Positions 23,333 to 35,488 of a DNA stretch of 64,000 nucleotides are shown here, in pieces. The first letter of the stretch is position 1. Each line of letters begins with the position of its first letter. The DNA comes from Marinobacter sp. BW6 (GTDB lineage Bacteria; Pseudomonadota; Gammaproteobacteria; Pseudomonadales; Oleiphilaceae): assembly GCF_008107725.1 (NCBI RefSeq), contig NZ_VIRN01000035.1, forward strand, positions 1 to 64,000. The letters run 5' to 3'. The notes under the pieces are model-generated. The model was not told where the DNA came from. It did not search any database and saw nothing but the letters and a program-made list of their open reading frames with translations. The position numbers were made by a program, and so were the translations under genes.

Positions 23333-25228
23333 ATGGCATTTAATACAGGTTTGAGCGGCCTTCGTGCGGCATCGGTGGATCTGGACGTCACCGGCAACAA
23401 CATTGCGAACGCCAGTACCGTTGGCTTCAAGGGCAGCAAAGCCCAGTTTGGCGATCTATACGCCAGCGGTTTCCTGAGCGCAGGCACCAACCCGATTGGT
23501 GACGGTGTCCGGGTTCAGGATGTGAAGCAGTCCTTTGGTCAGGGCAACATCAGTTTTACGGACAATGGCCTGGATATGGCCATTGCAGGTGATGGTTTCT
23601 TTATACTCAATAATGGTGGAGAGATCCGCTATTCCCGTGCAGGGCAGTTTGGTATCGACAAGGAAGGCTACGTTACCAACAACCAGAACATGCGTGTTCA
23701 GGGCTATACCGCCGACGAGGATGGAAATCTTTCCGGGATCCGTGGAGATTTGCAGATTGCAACGGATAACCTTTCTCCCCGGAGGACTACTAATCTCGAT
23801 ACCGACCTAAATCTGGACTCTAGGGAGTCGGTGCTCGAAACCAGGGTGAGAGATATCGGTCCCCTGTCTGTCACCAGTCTGCAGGGTGATAGTTTCTCTG
23901 TTCAGTATTCTGATGGTTCGTCAGACGTCAATGTTGCTATTGATCCTGCGGCTACCGCACGTCAGGCCGCAGCGACCATCAACGATGTTCGTGGTTTGAG
24001 TGCGTCAGCCACCACTACGGCTACCGCGAGCGGAATCACGGACACCTCTATCGCCAATGCCAACACCACTGGCAGTTTCACGTTCAGCCTGGACATCAAC
24101 GGCGCGCCTTTAGCGCTGGACACGAACAACATCAATTCATTGCAGGATCTTGTTGATTCGATCAACAATTCCAGCGAAGCGGCAATATCAGCCTCTGTGG
24201 TTGACGATGGGACAGGTACAAATGTTCTCCGTGTGATCCATAATCAGGGTGAAACTCTTGATTACTCGTTCGGAGATGGCACAACGACAACAGATCCCGC
24301 GCCGGTGCTTGGCGACGTCAATGTGACTGCGGACAGGATCGTCGCGTCTGTCAGCGACCCCTCGGATGGAACCTTTGAGACAGCCTTTAACGCCTCGCCG
24401 ATTCGAATCACCAACGAGTTCAATCCGCTGGACCAACGTACCTATAACCACGCTACATCCACCACCATCTATGACAGTCTGGGTAACTCTCACGAGCTGA
24501 CGCAGTTCTTTGTCAAGAATCCCTCTCCGGGCAATGGCGTCGGGGTTAGCGAGTGGTCAGTATACGCACAGATCGATGGTGAGTTCGTGGGTGGCTCGGA
24601 TGTGACACCTTATACTGCCCGGTTTGATCAGGACGGTGCCCTTCAGTCCATAAACGGCGACCCCAGTGGCGAAATCGTCATTGATGACTGGATACCGAAA
24701 GACAGTGCAGGGCAACCTAACGGGGCTGATGGGCCTCCAGCTGCCGGCGAGACGGTGGTGACGCCGATTCCCGAGCCGCCAACAACCTCGGCTTTTGTAA
24801 TAAATCTGAATGGTACAACCCAGTACGGTGCGGCATTCGGGGTCAATGACCAGCAGCAAAATGGGTATACCACCGGTCGCCTTTCTGGACTCGACGTATC
24901 GGATCAGGGGGTATTATTCGCCCGTTACACAAACGGCCAATCCCAGGCATTGGGTCAGGTGGCGCTGGCATCGTTCAACAATACCAACGGATTGTCCCCT
25001 GTTGGCGACACCTCCTGGGTGGAAACCTTCGAATCTGGCCAACCAATCATCGGTGCCCCCGATACTGGAACCCTTGGATCGATCAAGGCCAGCTCGGTGG
25101 AAGAGTCCAACGTGGACCTGTCCGCGGAACTGGTCAACCTGATCATTGCCCAGCGCAACTATCAGGCCAACGCCAAGACTATTGAAACCTCTGATGCGGT
25201 CACCCAGACCATCATCAACCTCCGTTAA
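23333..25228 (+). CDS. flgE: Flagellar hook protein FlgE
   Basis: The hook subunit, 631 residues, well above the 402 of E. coli. The N-terminal rod/hook motif (DVTGNNIANASTVGFKGSKA) and the C-terminal helix (ELVNLIIAQRNYQANAKTIE) are conserved. The extra length lies in the surface-exposed middle, about residues 150-480, where Asp, Thr, Ser and Ala are abundant, as expected for variable D2/D3-type domains. No frameshift or repeat is seen. It ends a flgBCDE block; the next gene has its own RpoN-type promoter. Confidence 0.96.
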   Translation: MAFNTGLSGLRAASVDLDVTGNNIANASTVGFKGSKAQFGDLYASGFLSAGTNPIGDGVRVQDVKQSFGQGNISFTDNGLDMAIAGDGFFILNNGGEIRYSRAGQFGIDKEGYVTNNQNMRVQGYTADEDGNLSGIRGDLQIATDNLSPRRTTNLDTDLNLDSRESVLETRVRDIGPLSVTSLQGDSFSVQYSDGSSDVNVAIDPAATARQAAATINDVRGLSASATTTATASGITDTSIANANTTGSFTFSLDINGAPLALDTNNINSLQDLVDSINNSSEAAISASVVDDGTGTNVLRVIHNQGETLDYSFGDGTTTTDPAPVLGDVNVTADRIVASVSDPSDGTFETAFNASPIRITNEFNPLDQRTYNHATSTTIYDSLGNSHELTQFFVKNPSPGNGVGVSEWSVYAQIDGEFVGGSDVTPYTARFDQDGALQSINGDPSGEIVIDDWIPKDSAGQPNGADGPPAAGETVVTPIPEPPTTSAFVINLNGTTQYGAAFGVNDQQQNGYTTGRLSGLDVSDQGVLFARYTNGQSQALGQVALASFNNTNGLSPVGDTSWVETFESGQPIIGAPDTGTLGSIKASSVEESNVDLSAELVNLIIAQRNYQANAKTIETSDAVTQTIINLR

Positions 25229-25247
25229 TATCGCGACCTAGCGAACA

Positions 25248-25262
25248 TGGCATGACTCCTGC
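25248..25262 (+). promoter_or_regulatory. RpoN (sigma54) promoter of flgF
   Basis: TGGCATGACTCCTGC fits the -24/-12 pattern (TGGCAN7-TGC) with one departure, C for T at the start of the -12 block. It lies in the 76-base flgE-flgF gap, 43 bases before the flgF start, where Pseudomonas also begins a separate operon. Confidence 0.65.
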
Positions 25263-25304
25263 AGGAAGACTTGAAACAGTCAAAATTCCGGCAGGAGTTT
25301 TCCC

Positions 25305-26057
25305 ATGGACAAAGCCCTTTACATCGGTATGTCTGGCGCCAAGCAGAATATGCTGGCCCAGCAGGCCCATGCCAATAACCTGGCGAACGTCAGCACCACC
25401 GGTTTCAAGAAGGATTTCGCCCAGGCCCGCAGTATGCCTGTCTACGGGGAACACCACCCGACCCGCGCCTATGCCATGACAGAAAGGCCTGGCACCGACC
25501 TTTCCGCTGGCGCATTGATGGAAACCGGTCGCAAACTGGATGTGGCGGTGGAAGGTGAGGGATGGCTTGCCATCCAGAACGATCAGGGCGAGGAAGTCTT
25601 CACCCGCAGCGGCAGCCTCCAGGTGGATGTCAACGGCCTGGTGCGACTGGCCAATGGCGAACTGGTACTCGGCAACGGTGGGCCGGTTGCGCTACCCCCT
25701 TTCGATAACGTCCAGATTGGCGCCGATGGCACAGTCTCAATTGTTCCTGTGGGTGGACCGCCGGACCAGCTGGTTGAGGTGGACCGGCTGAAGCTGGTCA
25801 ATCCGCCACCGGAAGCCCTGGAGAAGGGCCTTGACGGACACATGCGCCGGAAGCCGGATCAGGCCCTGGATGGGCCTGAGCCGCCCGACGCGAACCTCAG
25901 GGTAGCTTCGGGGTTTCTGGAGAGCTCCAACGTGAATGCAGTGGAGGAGATGATCTCGAACCTTCAGCTATCCCGGCAATACGAGATGCAGGTGAAGGTC
26001 ATGACCACCGCCAACGAGAATTCCGAAGCAACGGCACGGCTGTTGCAGAACCTTTAA
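25305..26057 (+). CDS. flgF: Flagellar basal-body rod protein FlgF
   Basis: A 250-residue proximal rod protein. It starts MDKALYIGMSGAKQNMLAQQ, includes the rod motif HANNLANVSTTGFKKDFAQA, and ends with the heptad helix MISNLQLSRQYEMQVKVM. Its length matches E. coli FlgF (251). ATG at 25305 is preceded by CAGGAG. An RpoN-type promoter lies upstream, suggesting that flgF begins the second transcription unit. Confidence 0.96.
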   Translation: MDKALYIGMSGAKQNMLAQQAHANNLANVSTTGFKKDFAQARSMPVYGEHHPTRAYAMTERPGTDLSAGALMETGRKLDVAVEGEGWLAIQNDQGEEVFTRSGSLQVDVNGLVRLANGELVLGNGGPVALPPFDNVQIGADGTVSIVPVGGPPDQLVEVDRLKLVNPPPEALEKGLDGHMRRKPDQALDGPEPPDANLRVASGFLESSNVNAVEEMISNLQLSRQYEMQVKVMTTANENSEATARLLQNL

Positions 26058-26078
26058 GTAACGACTGAACACATTGGC

Positions 26079-26123
26079 CTGGGGGCCTGAAGCGGCAAAA
26101 AATGGCCGCCTGACTGCCCCCGG
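26079..26123 (+). other. Two-tier hairpin in the flgF-flgG gap
   Basis: An outer stem (26079-26086 with 26116-26123, eight pairs with one wobble) encloses an inner GCGGC/GCCGC stem (26092-26096 with 26105-26109). The structure ends just before the AAGGAG ribosome site of flgG and might tune its translation or stabilise the message. Confidence 0.45.
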
Positions 26124-26138
26124 CAAGGAGTAAACAGC

Positions 26139-26927
26139 ATGCATCCAGCACTTTGGGTCAGCAAGACCGGGTTGAGCGCTCAGGACACCAACATGTCCAC
26201 CATTTCCAACAACCTGGCGAACGTTAACACCACTGGCTTCAAGCGGGACAGGGCCGTGTTTCAGGACCTTCTGTACCAGATCAACCGGCAGCCCGGCGGT
26301 CTGACAACCCAGAACTCTGAATTGCCTTCCGGCCTGCAGCTGGGGACCGGTGTGCGGGTAGTGGGCACTGCCAAGCAGTTCTCGCAGGGCAACCTGCAGA
26401 TTACCGAACAGCCCCTGGATATGGCCATCAATGGCCGTGGCTTCCTGCAGGTGCAGTTGCCGGATGGACAGATCGCCTATACCAGGGATGGCCAGTTCCA
26501 GCTAAATGCTGACGGCGATGTGGTCAATCCCGATGGATACCCACTAGAACCGGCCATCAATGTGCCGGAGAACGCCACCAATATCACCATCGGTAAAGAT
26601 GGCACTGTAACGGCAGTAACGGACGATCAGGCGGCGCCGGTAAATCTGGGCCAGATTACGCTGGTTGATTTCATCAACCCCCAGGGCCTGCAGGCCATCG
26701 GTAACAACCTGTTCAAGGCGACCAACGCCAGTGGCGATCCTGCAGAAGGTGAGCCAGGGCTGGCAGGGCTGGGCAGTATTGAACAGGGCTCCGTAGAGTC
26801 GTCCAACGTTGAGGTGGTTGAGGAGCTGGTGAATATGATTACCACCCAGCGGGCTTACGAAATGAACTCGAAAGTGGTCTCCACAACCGATCAGATGCTC
26901 CAGTTCATCACTCAAAACATTGGCTAA
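26139..26927 (+). CDS. flgG: Flagellar distal rod protein FlgG
   Basis: A 262-residue distal rod subunit, close to the E. coli length of 260. It contains MSTISNNLANVNTTGFKRDR near the start and VNMITTQRAYEMNSKVVSTT at the end, both diagnostic. ATG at 26139 follows AAGGAG. A two-tier hairpin lies just upstream. Confidence 0.97.
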   Translation: MHPALWVSKTGLSAQDTNMSTISNNLANVNTTGFKRDRAVFQDLLYQINRQPGGLTTQNSELPSGLQLGTGVRVVGTAKQFSQGNLQITEQPLDMAINGRGFLQVQLPDGQIAYTRDGQFQLNADGDVVNPDGYPLEPAINVPENATNITIGKDGTVTAVTDDQAAPVNLGQITLVDFINPQGLQAIGNNLFKATNASGDPAEGEPGLAGLGSIEQGSVESSNVEVVEELVNMITTQRAYEMNSKVVSTTDQMLQFITQNIG

Positions 26928-26946
26928 CGCGGGCAGAGGTGAGGTC

Positions 26947-27648
26947 ATGAAATTGATGACATCAAACCGGACAACTCGAAGTGCCAGTACATTGGCGGCT
27001 GTGGTGGTCCTCATTGTGTTGCAGGGGTGCACGGCCATGAGTCGCCCTCGGGCAATTCCGGATGACCCCGAGTTTGCACCGGTTCGCCCTCAGGCCATGA
27101 TGCAGCGGGACAGTGCTTCGGGTTCGATTTACCAGGTCTCCCGGAACTACAACTTCTACGGCGATACCGTAGCGTTGAACGTGGGTGACGTGCTCACAGT
27201 CATTCTTGAAGAATCTACCCGGGCCAGCAAGAACGCAGAAACCAGCATCACCAAGGACAATGAGGTCACGCTGCCAGAGCCGACCATCTTGGGTAAGAGC
27301 AATTTCGGGATTAATACCTCCCTGAATCACGAACGTGATTTCGAGGGCAGCGCTGAAGCAGACCAAAGCAACAGTTTGGCCGGTAGTATCACCGTCACCG
27401 TGACAGAAGTGTTGCCAAACGGTGTTTTGAGGATTCGCGGTGAAAAATGGCTTTCGTTGACCAATGGTGATGAATACATCCGCCTGACGGGTCTGGTTCG
27501 CCCCCAGGATATCCAGCCTGATAACACGGTCGCATCCAATCGCATTGCTGATGCCCGGTTCGCTTATGGAGGCACTGGTGATTTTGACCAGGCAAACCAG
27601 ATGGGGTGGCTGGCACGCTTCTTTAATAGCGAGTGGTGGCCACTATGA
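26947..27648 (+). CDS. flgH: Flagellar L-ring protein FlgH
   Basis: A 233-residue outer-membrane lipoprotein that forms the L-ring around the rod. The lipobox LQGC follows a hydrophobic signal; [20 protein letters not shown] is the core FlgH motif. The start at 26947 behind GAGGTGAGG is preferred over an earlier in-frame start at 26920, which overlaps flgG and would misplace the signal peptide. It overlaps flgI by four bases (ATGA). Confidence 0.96.
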   Translation: MKLMTSNRTTRSASTLAAVVVLIVLQGCTAMSRPRAIPDDPEFAPVRPQAMMQRDSASGSIYQVSRNYNFYGDTVALNVGDVLTVILEESTRASKNAETSITKDNEVTLPEPTILGKSNFGINTSLNHERDFEGSAEADQSNSLAGSITVTVTEVLPNGVLRIRGEKWLSLTNGDEYIRLTGLVRPQDIQPDNTVASNRIADARFAYGGTGDFDQANQMGWLARFFNSEWWPL

Positions 27649-28742
27649 GCTTACGCCGTTTAATTGTCTGGGTACTTGCCCTGGCTGTTGTTTCGGCCCC
27701 GGTAATGGCGGACCGCTTGAAGGACCTGTCCCGAATCAAGGGTGTTCGCAACAACCAGCTGGTGGGTTACGGCCTGGTGGTTGGTCTCGACGGAACCGGT
27801 GACAAGGCTCCGTTTACCAATCAGACCTTCCGGAACATGATGAACCAGTTTGGTGTGACCCTTCCGGAAGGCGTCAATCCGAACCTTGCTAACGTTGCCG
27901 CAGTAACGGTGAGTGCGACATTGCCGCCTTTCGCAAAAACTGGCCAGGAAATTGATATCACCGTCTCGTCCATTGGCAATGCGGACAGCCTGCGCGGCGG
28001 CACCTTGTTGATGACGTCGCTGAAAGGTGCTGATGGTCAGGTGTATGCCATGGCCCAGGGCAGTCTGGTGGTGGGCGGCTTTGGTGCCCAGGGGCAGGAC
28101 GGCTCCCGAATCACCGTGAACGTTCCCAGTGTTGGCCGGATTCCCAACGGCGCTACTATCGAGCGGGAGGTGGCTTCGCCGTTCAGTCAAGGCGACACCA
28201 TTACCTTCCATTTGCTGCGCCCGGACTTCACAACGGCTCGCCGCGTAGTCGAGGCTGTTAATGAACGTCTCGGCCCGGATATGGCCTATGCCCACGATGC
28301 CACCTCGGTATCCGTGCGCGCGCCGCGGGATCCTTCCCAGCGGGTCAGCTTTCTTTCGATTCTCGAAAATATTGAGGTTGATCCGGCTCAGGATGCCGCG
28401 AAGGTGGTCATCAACAGCCGTACCGGCACCATCGTGGTTGGCCAGAATGTTCAGGTCAGCGCCGCTGCCGTTACTCACGGCAATCTGACGGTGACCATTC
28501 AGGAAAACCCCAATGTGGAGCAGCCGAATCCCTTTGCCGGTGGAGACACCGCCATTGAGCAGGATTCCCAGATTGCCATTACCGAAGAGCCGGCGCGGAT
28601 GTTCAAGTTCGGCCCCGCCGTCACTCTGAACGAGATCGTGCAGGCCGTAAACCAGGTGGGTGCGGCTCCGGGCGACGTAATGGCGGTACTCGAAGCCCTG
28701 AAACAGGCCGGTGCACTGCGTGCCGAGCTGATTGTTATCTAG
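27645..28742 (+). CDS. flgI: Flagellar P-ring protein FlgI
   Basis: A 365-residue periplasmic protein forming the P-ring in the peptidoglycan layer. A signal peptide (about 24 residues, ending VMA|DRLKDL) is followed by the hallmark [20 protein letters not shown]. The ATG at 27645 overlaps the flgH stop, so translation is coupled; an in-frame upstream start at 27633 is less likely. Confidence 0.96.
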   Translation: MSLRRLIVWVLALAVVSAPVMADRLKDLSRIKGVRNNQLVGYGLVVGLDGTGDKAPFTNQTFRNMMNQFGVTLPEGVNPNLANVAAVTVSATLPPFAKTGQEIDITVSSIGNADSLRGGTLLMTSLKGADGQVYAMAQGSLVVGGFGAQGQDGSRITVNVPSVGRIPNGATIEREVASPFSQGDTITFHLLRPDFTTARRVVEAVNERLGPDMAYAHDATSVSVRAPRDPSQRVSFLSILENIEVDPAQDAAKVVINSRTGTIVVGQNVQVSAAAVTHGNLTVTIQENPNVEQPNPFAGGDTAIEQDSQIAITEEPARMFKFGPAVTLNEIVQAVNQVGAAPGDVMAVLEALKQAGALRAELIVI

Positions 28743-28750
28743 GTGGCGTG

Positions 28751-29737
28751 ATGCAGGACTATAAGGTTCAACAGGCCCAGGTTTACACCGACTTCAACGG
28801 TCTCAATGCGTTGAAGGCCCAGGCTCGCACTGACAAAGAGTCAGCCCTGCGCGAAGTGGCGCGCCAGTTCGAGAGCCTGTTCCTGTCTGAAATGCTGAAG
28901 TCCATGCGCAAGGCCGGTGATGTCTTCGCTGAGGGCAACTACCTGAAGAGCAATCAGTCAGAGCTTTACCGGGATATGTTCGACAGCCAGATGAGTCTGA
29001 CCATGGCCAGTGGCAAGGGCAGTGGTCTTGCTGATGCACTGGTACGTCAACTCGGCAAACAGATTCCGGGCATGAATGACGAAGGCGGCAGACTTGCGGG
29101 CCATAAGGCGAGCCTTGCGGATTATGACCGAAGCTTCCCCGCCCTCAATGCCCAATTACCCGAGCAGGTGCAGAAGGTAACTTCTGTGGCGGAGAAAGCA
29201 CCTTTGGCAGTGACCGCGACCCCGCAGGATTTGCCGCACCAGTTTGACTCTCCGGAGCACTTCGTCACCGAGCTGCTGCCGGTGGCCGAGCGGATTGCCC
29301 GCGACTCGGGCATTGACCCGAAACTCATGGTGGCCCAGGCCGCCCTGGAAACCGGCTGGGGCCGGCACATGATTCGCGGGGAGCAGGGTGAGCCCAGTTT
29401 CAACCTGTTCGGCATAAAGGCGGATAGCCGCTGGCAGGGCGAAGCGGTGTCCATCACCACCACGGAATACCGGGAAGGGCTGCCGATGAAAGAGCAGGCC
29501 AGCTTCAGGGCTTACCAGGATTACGAGTCCAGCTTCAGGGACTATGTCTCTTTCCTGGAATCCAACCCCCGTTACCGGGAGGTTTTGTCGGTAGCAGACC
29601 AGCCAGAGGTTTTTGCCGAGAAGTTGCAGGAGGCTGGTTATGCAACCGACCCGAACTACGGTGACAAGATCCGCCAGATCATGAACCGTGACTCACTGAT
29701 GACACTGTCCATGGGCAGTGACGGGATGAAGGAGTAA
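28751..29737 (+). CDS. flgJ: Flagellar rod-cap and peptidoglycan hydrolase FlgJ
   Basis: A 328-residue two-domain protein. The N-terminal rod-cap domain (about 1-110) includes EVARQFESLFLSEMLKSMRK; the C-terminal glucosaminidase domain (about 170-320) includes KLMVAQAALETGWGRHM with the catalytic Glu, and FNLFGIKAD. It clears peptidoglycan for the growing rod. ATG at 28751 follows AGGTGG; a GTG at 28748 is the alternative. It starts nine bases after flgI and ends five bases before flgK. Confidence 0.96.
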   Translation: MQDYKVQQAQVYTDFNGLNALKAQARTDKESALREVARQFESLFLSEMLKSMRKAGDVFAEGNYLKSNQSELYRDMFDSQMSLTMASGKGSGLADALVRQLGKQIPGMNDEGGRLAGHKASLADYDRSFPALNAQLPEQVQKVTSVAEKAPLAVTATPQDLPHQFDSPEHFVTELLPVAERIARDSGIDPKLMVAQAALETGWGRHMIRGEQGEPSFNLFGIKADSRWQGEAVSITTTEYREGLPMKEQASFRAYQDYESSFRDYVSFLESNPRYREVLSVADQPEVFAEKLQEAGYATDPNYGDKIRQIMNRDSLMTLSMGSDGMKE

Positions 29738-29742
29738 ACCTT

Positions 29743-31773
29743 ATGGCAGGGCTGATAGGCATTGGTCTGACCGGCATCCTAAGTCATCAGGCTGCGCTGA
29801 ACACAACTGGCAACAATATAACGAACGCCAACACGCCGGGTTACAGTCGCCAGGAAGTGCTGTTTGAAACCCAGGAAGGCCAGCGCACCGGCGCCGGCAC
29901 CATTGGCAGCGGCGTGAATGTTGCGGACATTCGGCGCCTGGCCAATGAATACCTGGTTCAGCAGGTGCGGGAAGACAGCACGCTGTACGGCGAGCAGCAA
30001 GCCCTCAATTCCGAGCTTTCGAGGCTTGATAACCTGCTGGGCGGTGAAACCACAGGCCTCAGCAATGCCTTGAACAACTTCTTTGCCAGCCTTCAGAACG
30101 CAGCCGAAGACCCAACGTCTCTGCCACAGCGCCAGCTGGTTCTTAGTGAGGCGCAACAGGTTGTAAACCGATTCCAGGCCCTTAACCAGGAATTCATTCA
30201 GCAGCGGGAATCCATCAAGACCCAGATGCAGCAGGGCGTGAAGGATGCCAATACTCTGCTTAAGAGCATTGCGGAGCTGAACCTCGCGATCTCCGAGTCA
30301 CCCGGTATCGCCCAGGGGCAAATGCCCAACGAGTTACTGGATAAGCGGGACGAAAAACTCCGTCAGCTGTCGGAGCTGATTAGCATAAAAGTCAGTCCGG
30401 CGGACGGTAGCCAGGTCAACGTGTCTCTGTCGAACGGTTTGTCCCTGGTGGTTGGCAGTAACGCTTCAACCCTTGGCACCCGGGAAAACACTGAGGATCC
30501 GACCCGTCTGGAATTCACGCTGAACAACGGTGGACGCACTCTTAACATCGATGAGCAGATTACTGGCGGCAAGTTGGGCGGTCTTTTGCGATTCGATACT
30601 GAAGGTTTGAAACCGGCTTTCGATGAGCTTGGCAGAATTGCCATTGCGTTGTCGGACACCATGAATCATCAGCATGAAATTGGAATGGATCTGGAGGGCG
30701 AGCTCGGCGGTCTGTTCTTCACCGATATTAATTCGCTTGAAGCCCAACGAAGCAGGGTTGTCCCTAACGGGAATAATGCGCCCTCCACAACGGGCCAGTT
30801 GGCCGTAGAAATAACCGACAGCTCCGCGCTTCCGGCAGGACGTTGGACCCTGCAGTTCAGTGGTGACGGGCGGAGTTACGAGTTGATTGACCAGGCGACG
30901 GGAAAAACCGTGAACCAGGGCCGTTTGCCGGATCCTGCTCAATCTGAGATCAGCATGCCCGGTTTCAACATCCGCGTTGAAGGCGGCACCTTCAACGCCG
31001 GGGACAAATACCTGATTCAGCCCAGCCGAAATGCCGCTGAAAGTATCGGGTTGGTGGTTAATCGGGAAGAGGATCTGGCCTTTGCCAGCCCGGTCCGTGC
31101 GACGACCGGAGATGACAATATCGGAACCGGTAAGATCGATCAGGGCACCATGCTGAACGTTAGGAATCCGTTCACCAATTCCTTGTTGCCGGCGTTTCAG
31201 TCGTCCGGGCAGTTGGCGAATGGCCCGATAACCGTGGAATTTGACGACCCGGGTACCGGCCTTGTGTTCACCGTGACGGACGGCAGTGGCAATCCCATAG
31301 GCCCGGCTAATCGTCCTTACACGCCTGGTGTTGCTAATGAACTGTTCAGTGACAATCCGGCGGATGGTGCCGAGTATCAGGGCTTTCAGTTCAAGATATC
31401 CGGTCAGCCGGCCGACGGCGACACCTTCGAGATCAATTACAACTCCAACGGCGTTTCAGACAATCGAAATGCGGAACTGCTGGCCGCCCTGGGCACTGCC
31501 AATACCCTGAACGGCGGTAGCCAGAATTTTTCCGAAGGGTACGCGGGGCTTGTTGAAGATATCGGTGTTAAAACGCGCCAGAGTCAATTGGATGTGGATG
31601 CCGGCAAAACCCTTTTGGAGCAGTCAACCAACCAGCGGGAATCGGTATCTGGTGTCAATCTGGATGAGGAAGCCGGCCGCCTGATCCAGTATCAGGCCGC
31701 ATACAATGCCTCGGCCCAGGTGATGTCGGTGGCCCAGGACCTGTTCAATACCCTGTTACAGAGTTTCCGGTAA
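29743..31773 (+). CDS. flgK: Flagellar hook-associated protein 1 FlgK
   Basis: The first hook-filament junction protein, 676 residues (E. coli 547). The N-terminus LTGILSHQAALNTTGNNITN and C-terminal EEAGRLIQYQAAYNASAQVM are conserved. The extra length is in the exposed central part (about residues 320-560). ATG at 29743, with AAGGAGTAAAC before it. Confidence 0.96.
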   Translation: MAGLIGIGLTGILSHQAALNTTGNNITNANTPGYSRQEVLFETQEGQRTGAGTIGSGVNVADIRRLANEYLVQQVREDSTLYGEQQALNSELSRLDNLLGGETTGLSNALNNFFASLQNAAEDPTSLPQRQLVLSEAQQVVNRFQALNQEFIQQRESIKTQMQQGVKDANTLLKSIAELNLAISESPGIAQGQMPNELLDKRDEKLRQLSELISIKVSPADGSQVNVSLSNGLSLVVGSNASTLGTRENTEDPTRLEFTLNNGGRTLNIDEQITGGKLGGLLRFDTEGLKPAFDELGRIAIALSDTMNHQHEIGMDLEGELGGLFFTDINSLEAQRSRVVPNGNNAPSTTGQLAVEITDSSALPAGRWTLQFSGDGRSYELIDQATGKTVNQGRLPDPAQSEISMPGFNIRVEGGTFNAGDKYLIQPSRNAAESIGLVVNREEDLAFASPVRATTGDDNIGTGKIDQGTMLNVRNPFTNSLLPAFQSSGQLANGPITVEFDDPGTGLVFTVTDGSGNPIGPANRPYTPGVANELFSDNPADGAEYQGFQFKISGQPADGDTFEINYNSNGVSDNRNAELLAALGTANTLNGGSQNFSEGYAGLVEDIGVKTRQSQLDVDAGKTLLEQSTNQRESVSGVNLDEEAGRLIQYQAAYNASAQVMSVAQDLFNTLLQSFR

Positions 31774-31791
31774 CGGTTGAGGTGATGTGAC

Positions 31792-33015
31792 ATGATCAGA
31801 ATTTCATCACAGCAGATTTTTTCGGGTGGTATTAATCGGCTGCAAGAGCTGAATACCAGCCTGAACAACACTCAGCAGCAGATCTCCACCGGCCAGCGGG
31901 TGAACAAACCGTCCGACGATCCGGTAGCTGCGGCCCGGATTCTGAAACTGGACCAGGAGCTTTCGCGAGTTGAAACTTATCAGCGCAATGTCGATCTGGC
32001 GGACAACCGCCTGAAACAGGAAGAGAGTGCGCTGGAAAGCTCAATCGATGTGATTCAGCGAATCCGGGAATTGACGGTTCAGGCCGGTAATGGATCGTTG
32101 TCGGCCAACGACCGGCGCTCAATTTCCTCCGAGCTGGAGGAGCGCATTGGGCAGTTGGCGAATATTGCCAATACCCGGGATGCCTCAGGAGAGTATATTT
32201 TTAGTGGATTCCAGGGCTCGGTAAAGGCCTTTGAGCAGGACCCTTCAGGTAGCTGGACTTATCAGGGCGACGAAGGCCAACGAGTCCTCGAGATTGATGA
32301 TGGCGTTACCGTTCCCATCAGCGATAACGGCAAGGACATTTTTGTCCGGGTTCCCGCTGCAATAACCGGCGAACACAGCACTGTGAATACGCCGGCCGCC
32401 TCCATTTCCGGGGTCAGTCTGGTTAACGAAGCAGATCTTGCTGCGGAGTATCCCAATTCATTCCCGGACGACATCACGGTTGAGGTTGATGTCGGTGGCA
32501 ATATCATCGCCACGGACAGTCAGGGTGATGTGCTGACGGTTGATCCAGCCACCTACCAGAGTGGCGAGCCGTTCGTTGTGGCAGGTGTTGAGGTGACTCT
32601 GACAGACGCGGTCCCGGGCGCTGGCGATGTGTTTACACTTCAGATCAACGAAAAGCAGTCGGTGTTCGGTACCATCGAGAACCTGATTGCCGGCCTGAAC
32701 AACATCGACAAGAGCAGTCCGGGCGGGCGGGCCGAGTACGATGACCTGATTGCCAATTCCCTGATTAACCTGGATAACGCCCAGGAGAGCATCATCCTCA
32801 AGCAAACCGAACTCGGTGGCCGGATGAACGCGGTGGAGTCCACCAAGACCTTCCTCGAAGATTCTTCCGTTTATACCAATGAAATCCGGTCGCAGTTACA
32901 GGACGTGGACTACGCAGAAGCGATCAGTAACCTGAGTTTCCAGAGCTTCGTCCTGCAGGCGGCCCAGCAGTCTTTTGCCCAAGTTTCGCAATTGTCGCTG
33001 TTCGACAGATTGTAA
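31792..33015 (+). CDS. flgL: Flagellar hook-associated protein 3 FlgL
   Basis: The second hook-filament junction protein, 407 residues. It has the flagellin-like N-terminal helix with QQISTGQRVNKPSDDPVAAA and the C-terminal helix DVDYAEAISNLSFQSFVLQA. ATG at 31792 follows GAGGTGATG. It ends the flagellar block; the flagellin, motor and regulatory genes lie outside the window. Confidence 0.96.
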   Translation: MIRISSQQIFSGGINRLQELNTSLNNTQQQISTGQRVNKPSDDPVAAARILKLDQELSRVETYQRNVDLADNRLKQEESALESSIDVIQRIRELTVQAGNGSLSANDRRSISSELEERIGQLANIANTRDASGEYIFSGFQGSVKAFEQDPSGSWTYQGDEGQRVLEIDDGVTVPISDNGKDIFVRVPAAITGEHSTVNTPAASISGVSLVNEADLAAEYPNSFPDDITVEVDVGGNIIATDSQGDVLTVDPATYQSGEPFVVAGVEVTLTDAVPGAGDVFTLQINEKQSVFGTIENLIAGLNNIDKSSPGGRAEYDDLIANSLINLDNAQESIILKQTELGGRMNAVESTKTFLEDSSVYTNEIRSQLQDVDYAEAISNLSFQSFVLQAAQQSFAQVSQLSLFDRL

Positions 33016-33024
33016 ATATCTGAA

Positions 33025-33048
33025 CCAGCGGGCAGTTGTGTCCGCTGG
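33025..33048 (+). terminator. Terminator-like hairpin after flgL
   Basis: A perfect seven-base stem CCAGCGG/CCGCTGG with a ten-base loop lies nine bases past the flgL stop. The tail (cttattgcttt) is only moderately T-rich. Confidence 0.55.
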
Positions 33049-33052
33049 CTTA

Positions 33053-33080
33053 TTGCTTTCGCGATTTAGCTCAGTATAAT
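33053..33080 (+). promoter_or_regulatory. Promoter of tRNA-Leu
   Basis: TTGCTT (33053-33058), a 16-base spacer and a perfect TATAAT (33075-33080) lie 17 bases before the tRNA. Confidence 0.8.
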
Positions 33081-33097
33081 CCCCAACACTCTCCGAT

Positions 33098-33184
33098 GGC
33101 GGCGTGGTGAAATTGGTAGACACGACGGATTCAAAATCCGTTGGGGTAAAACCCGTGGCGGTTCGAGTCCGCCCGCCGCTACCA
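33098..33184 (+). tRNA. tRNA-Leu (CAA)
   Basis: An 87-base class II tRNA including an encoded CCA. The seven-pair acceptor GGCGGCG/CGCCGCT, D-arm with AAATTGGTAGAC, anticodon loop TTCAAAA (anticodon CAA, reads UUG), a long variable arm and T-arm GGCGG-TTCGAGT-CCGCC are all intact. Confidence 0.97.
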
Positions 33185-33219
33185 TCTTCTTTCCTTCGGC
33201 GTCGTTAACAGTCCATTCC

Positions 33220-35459
<2,240 letters not shown>

Positions 35460-35488
35460 TCTATTTGCTAAACCAACGGAGATATCCA

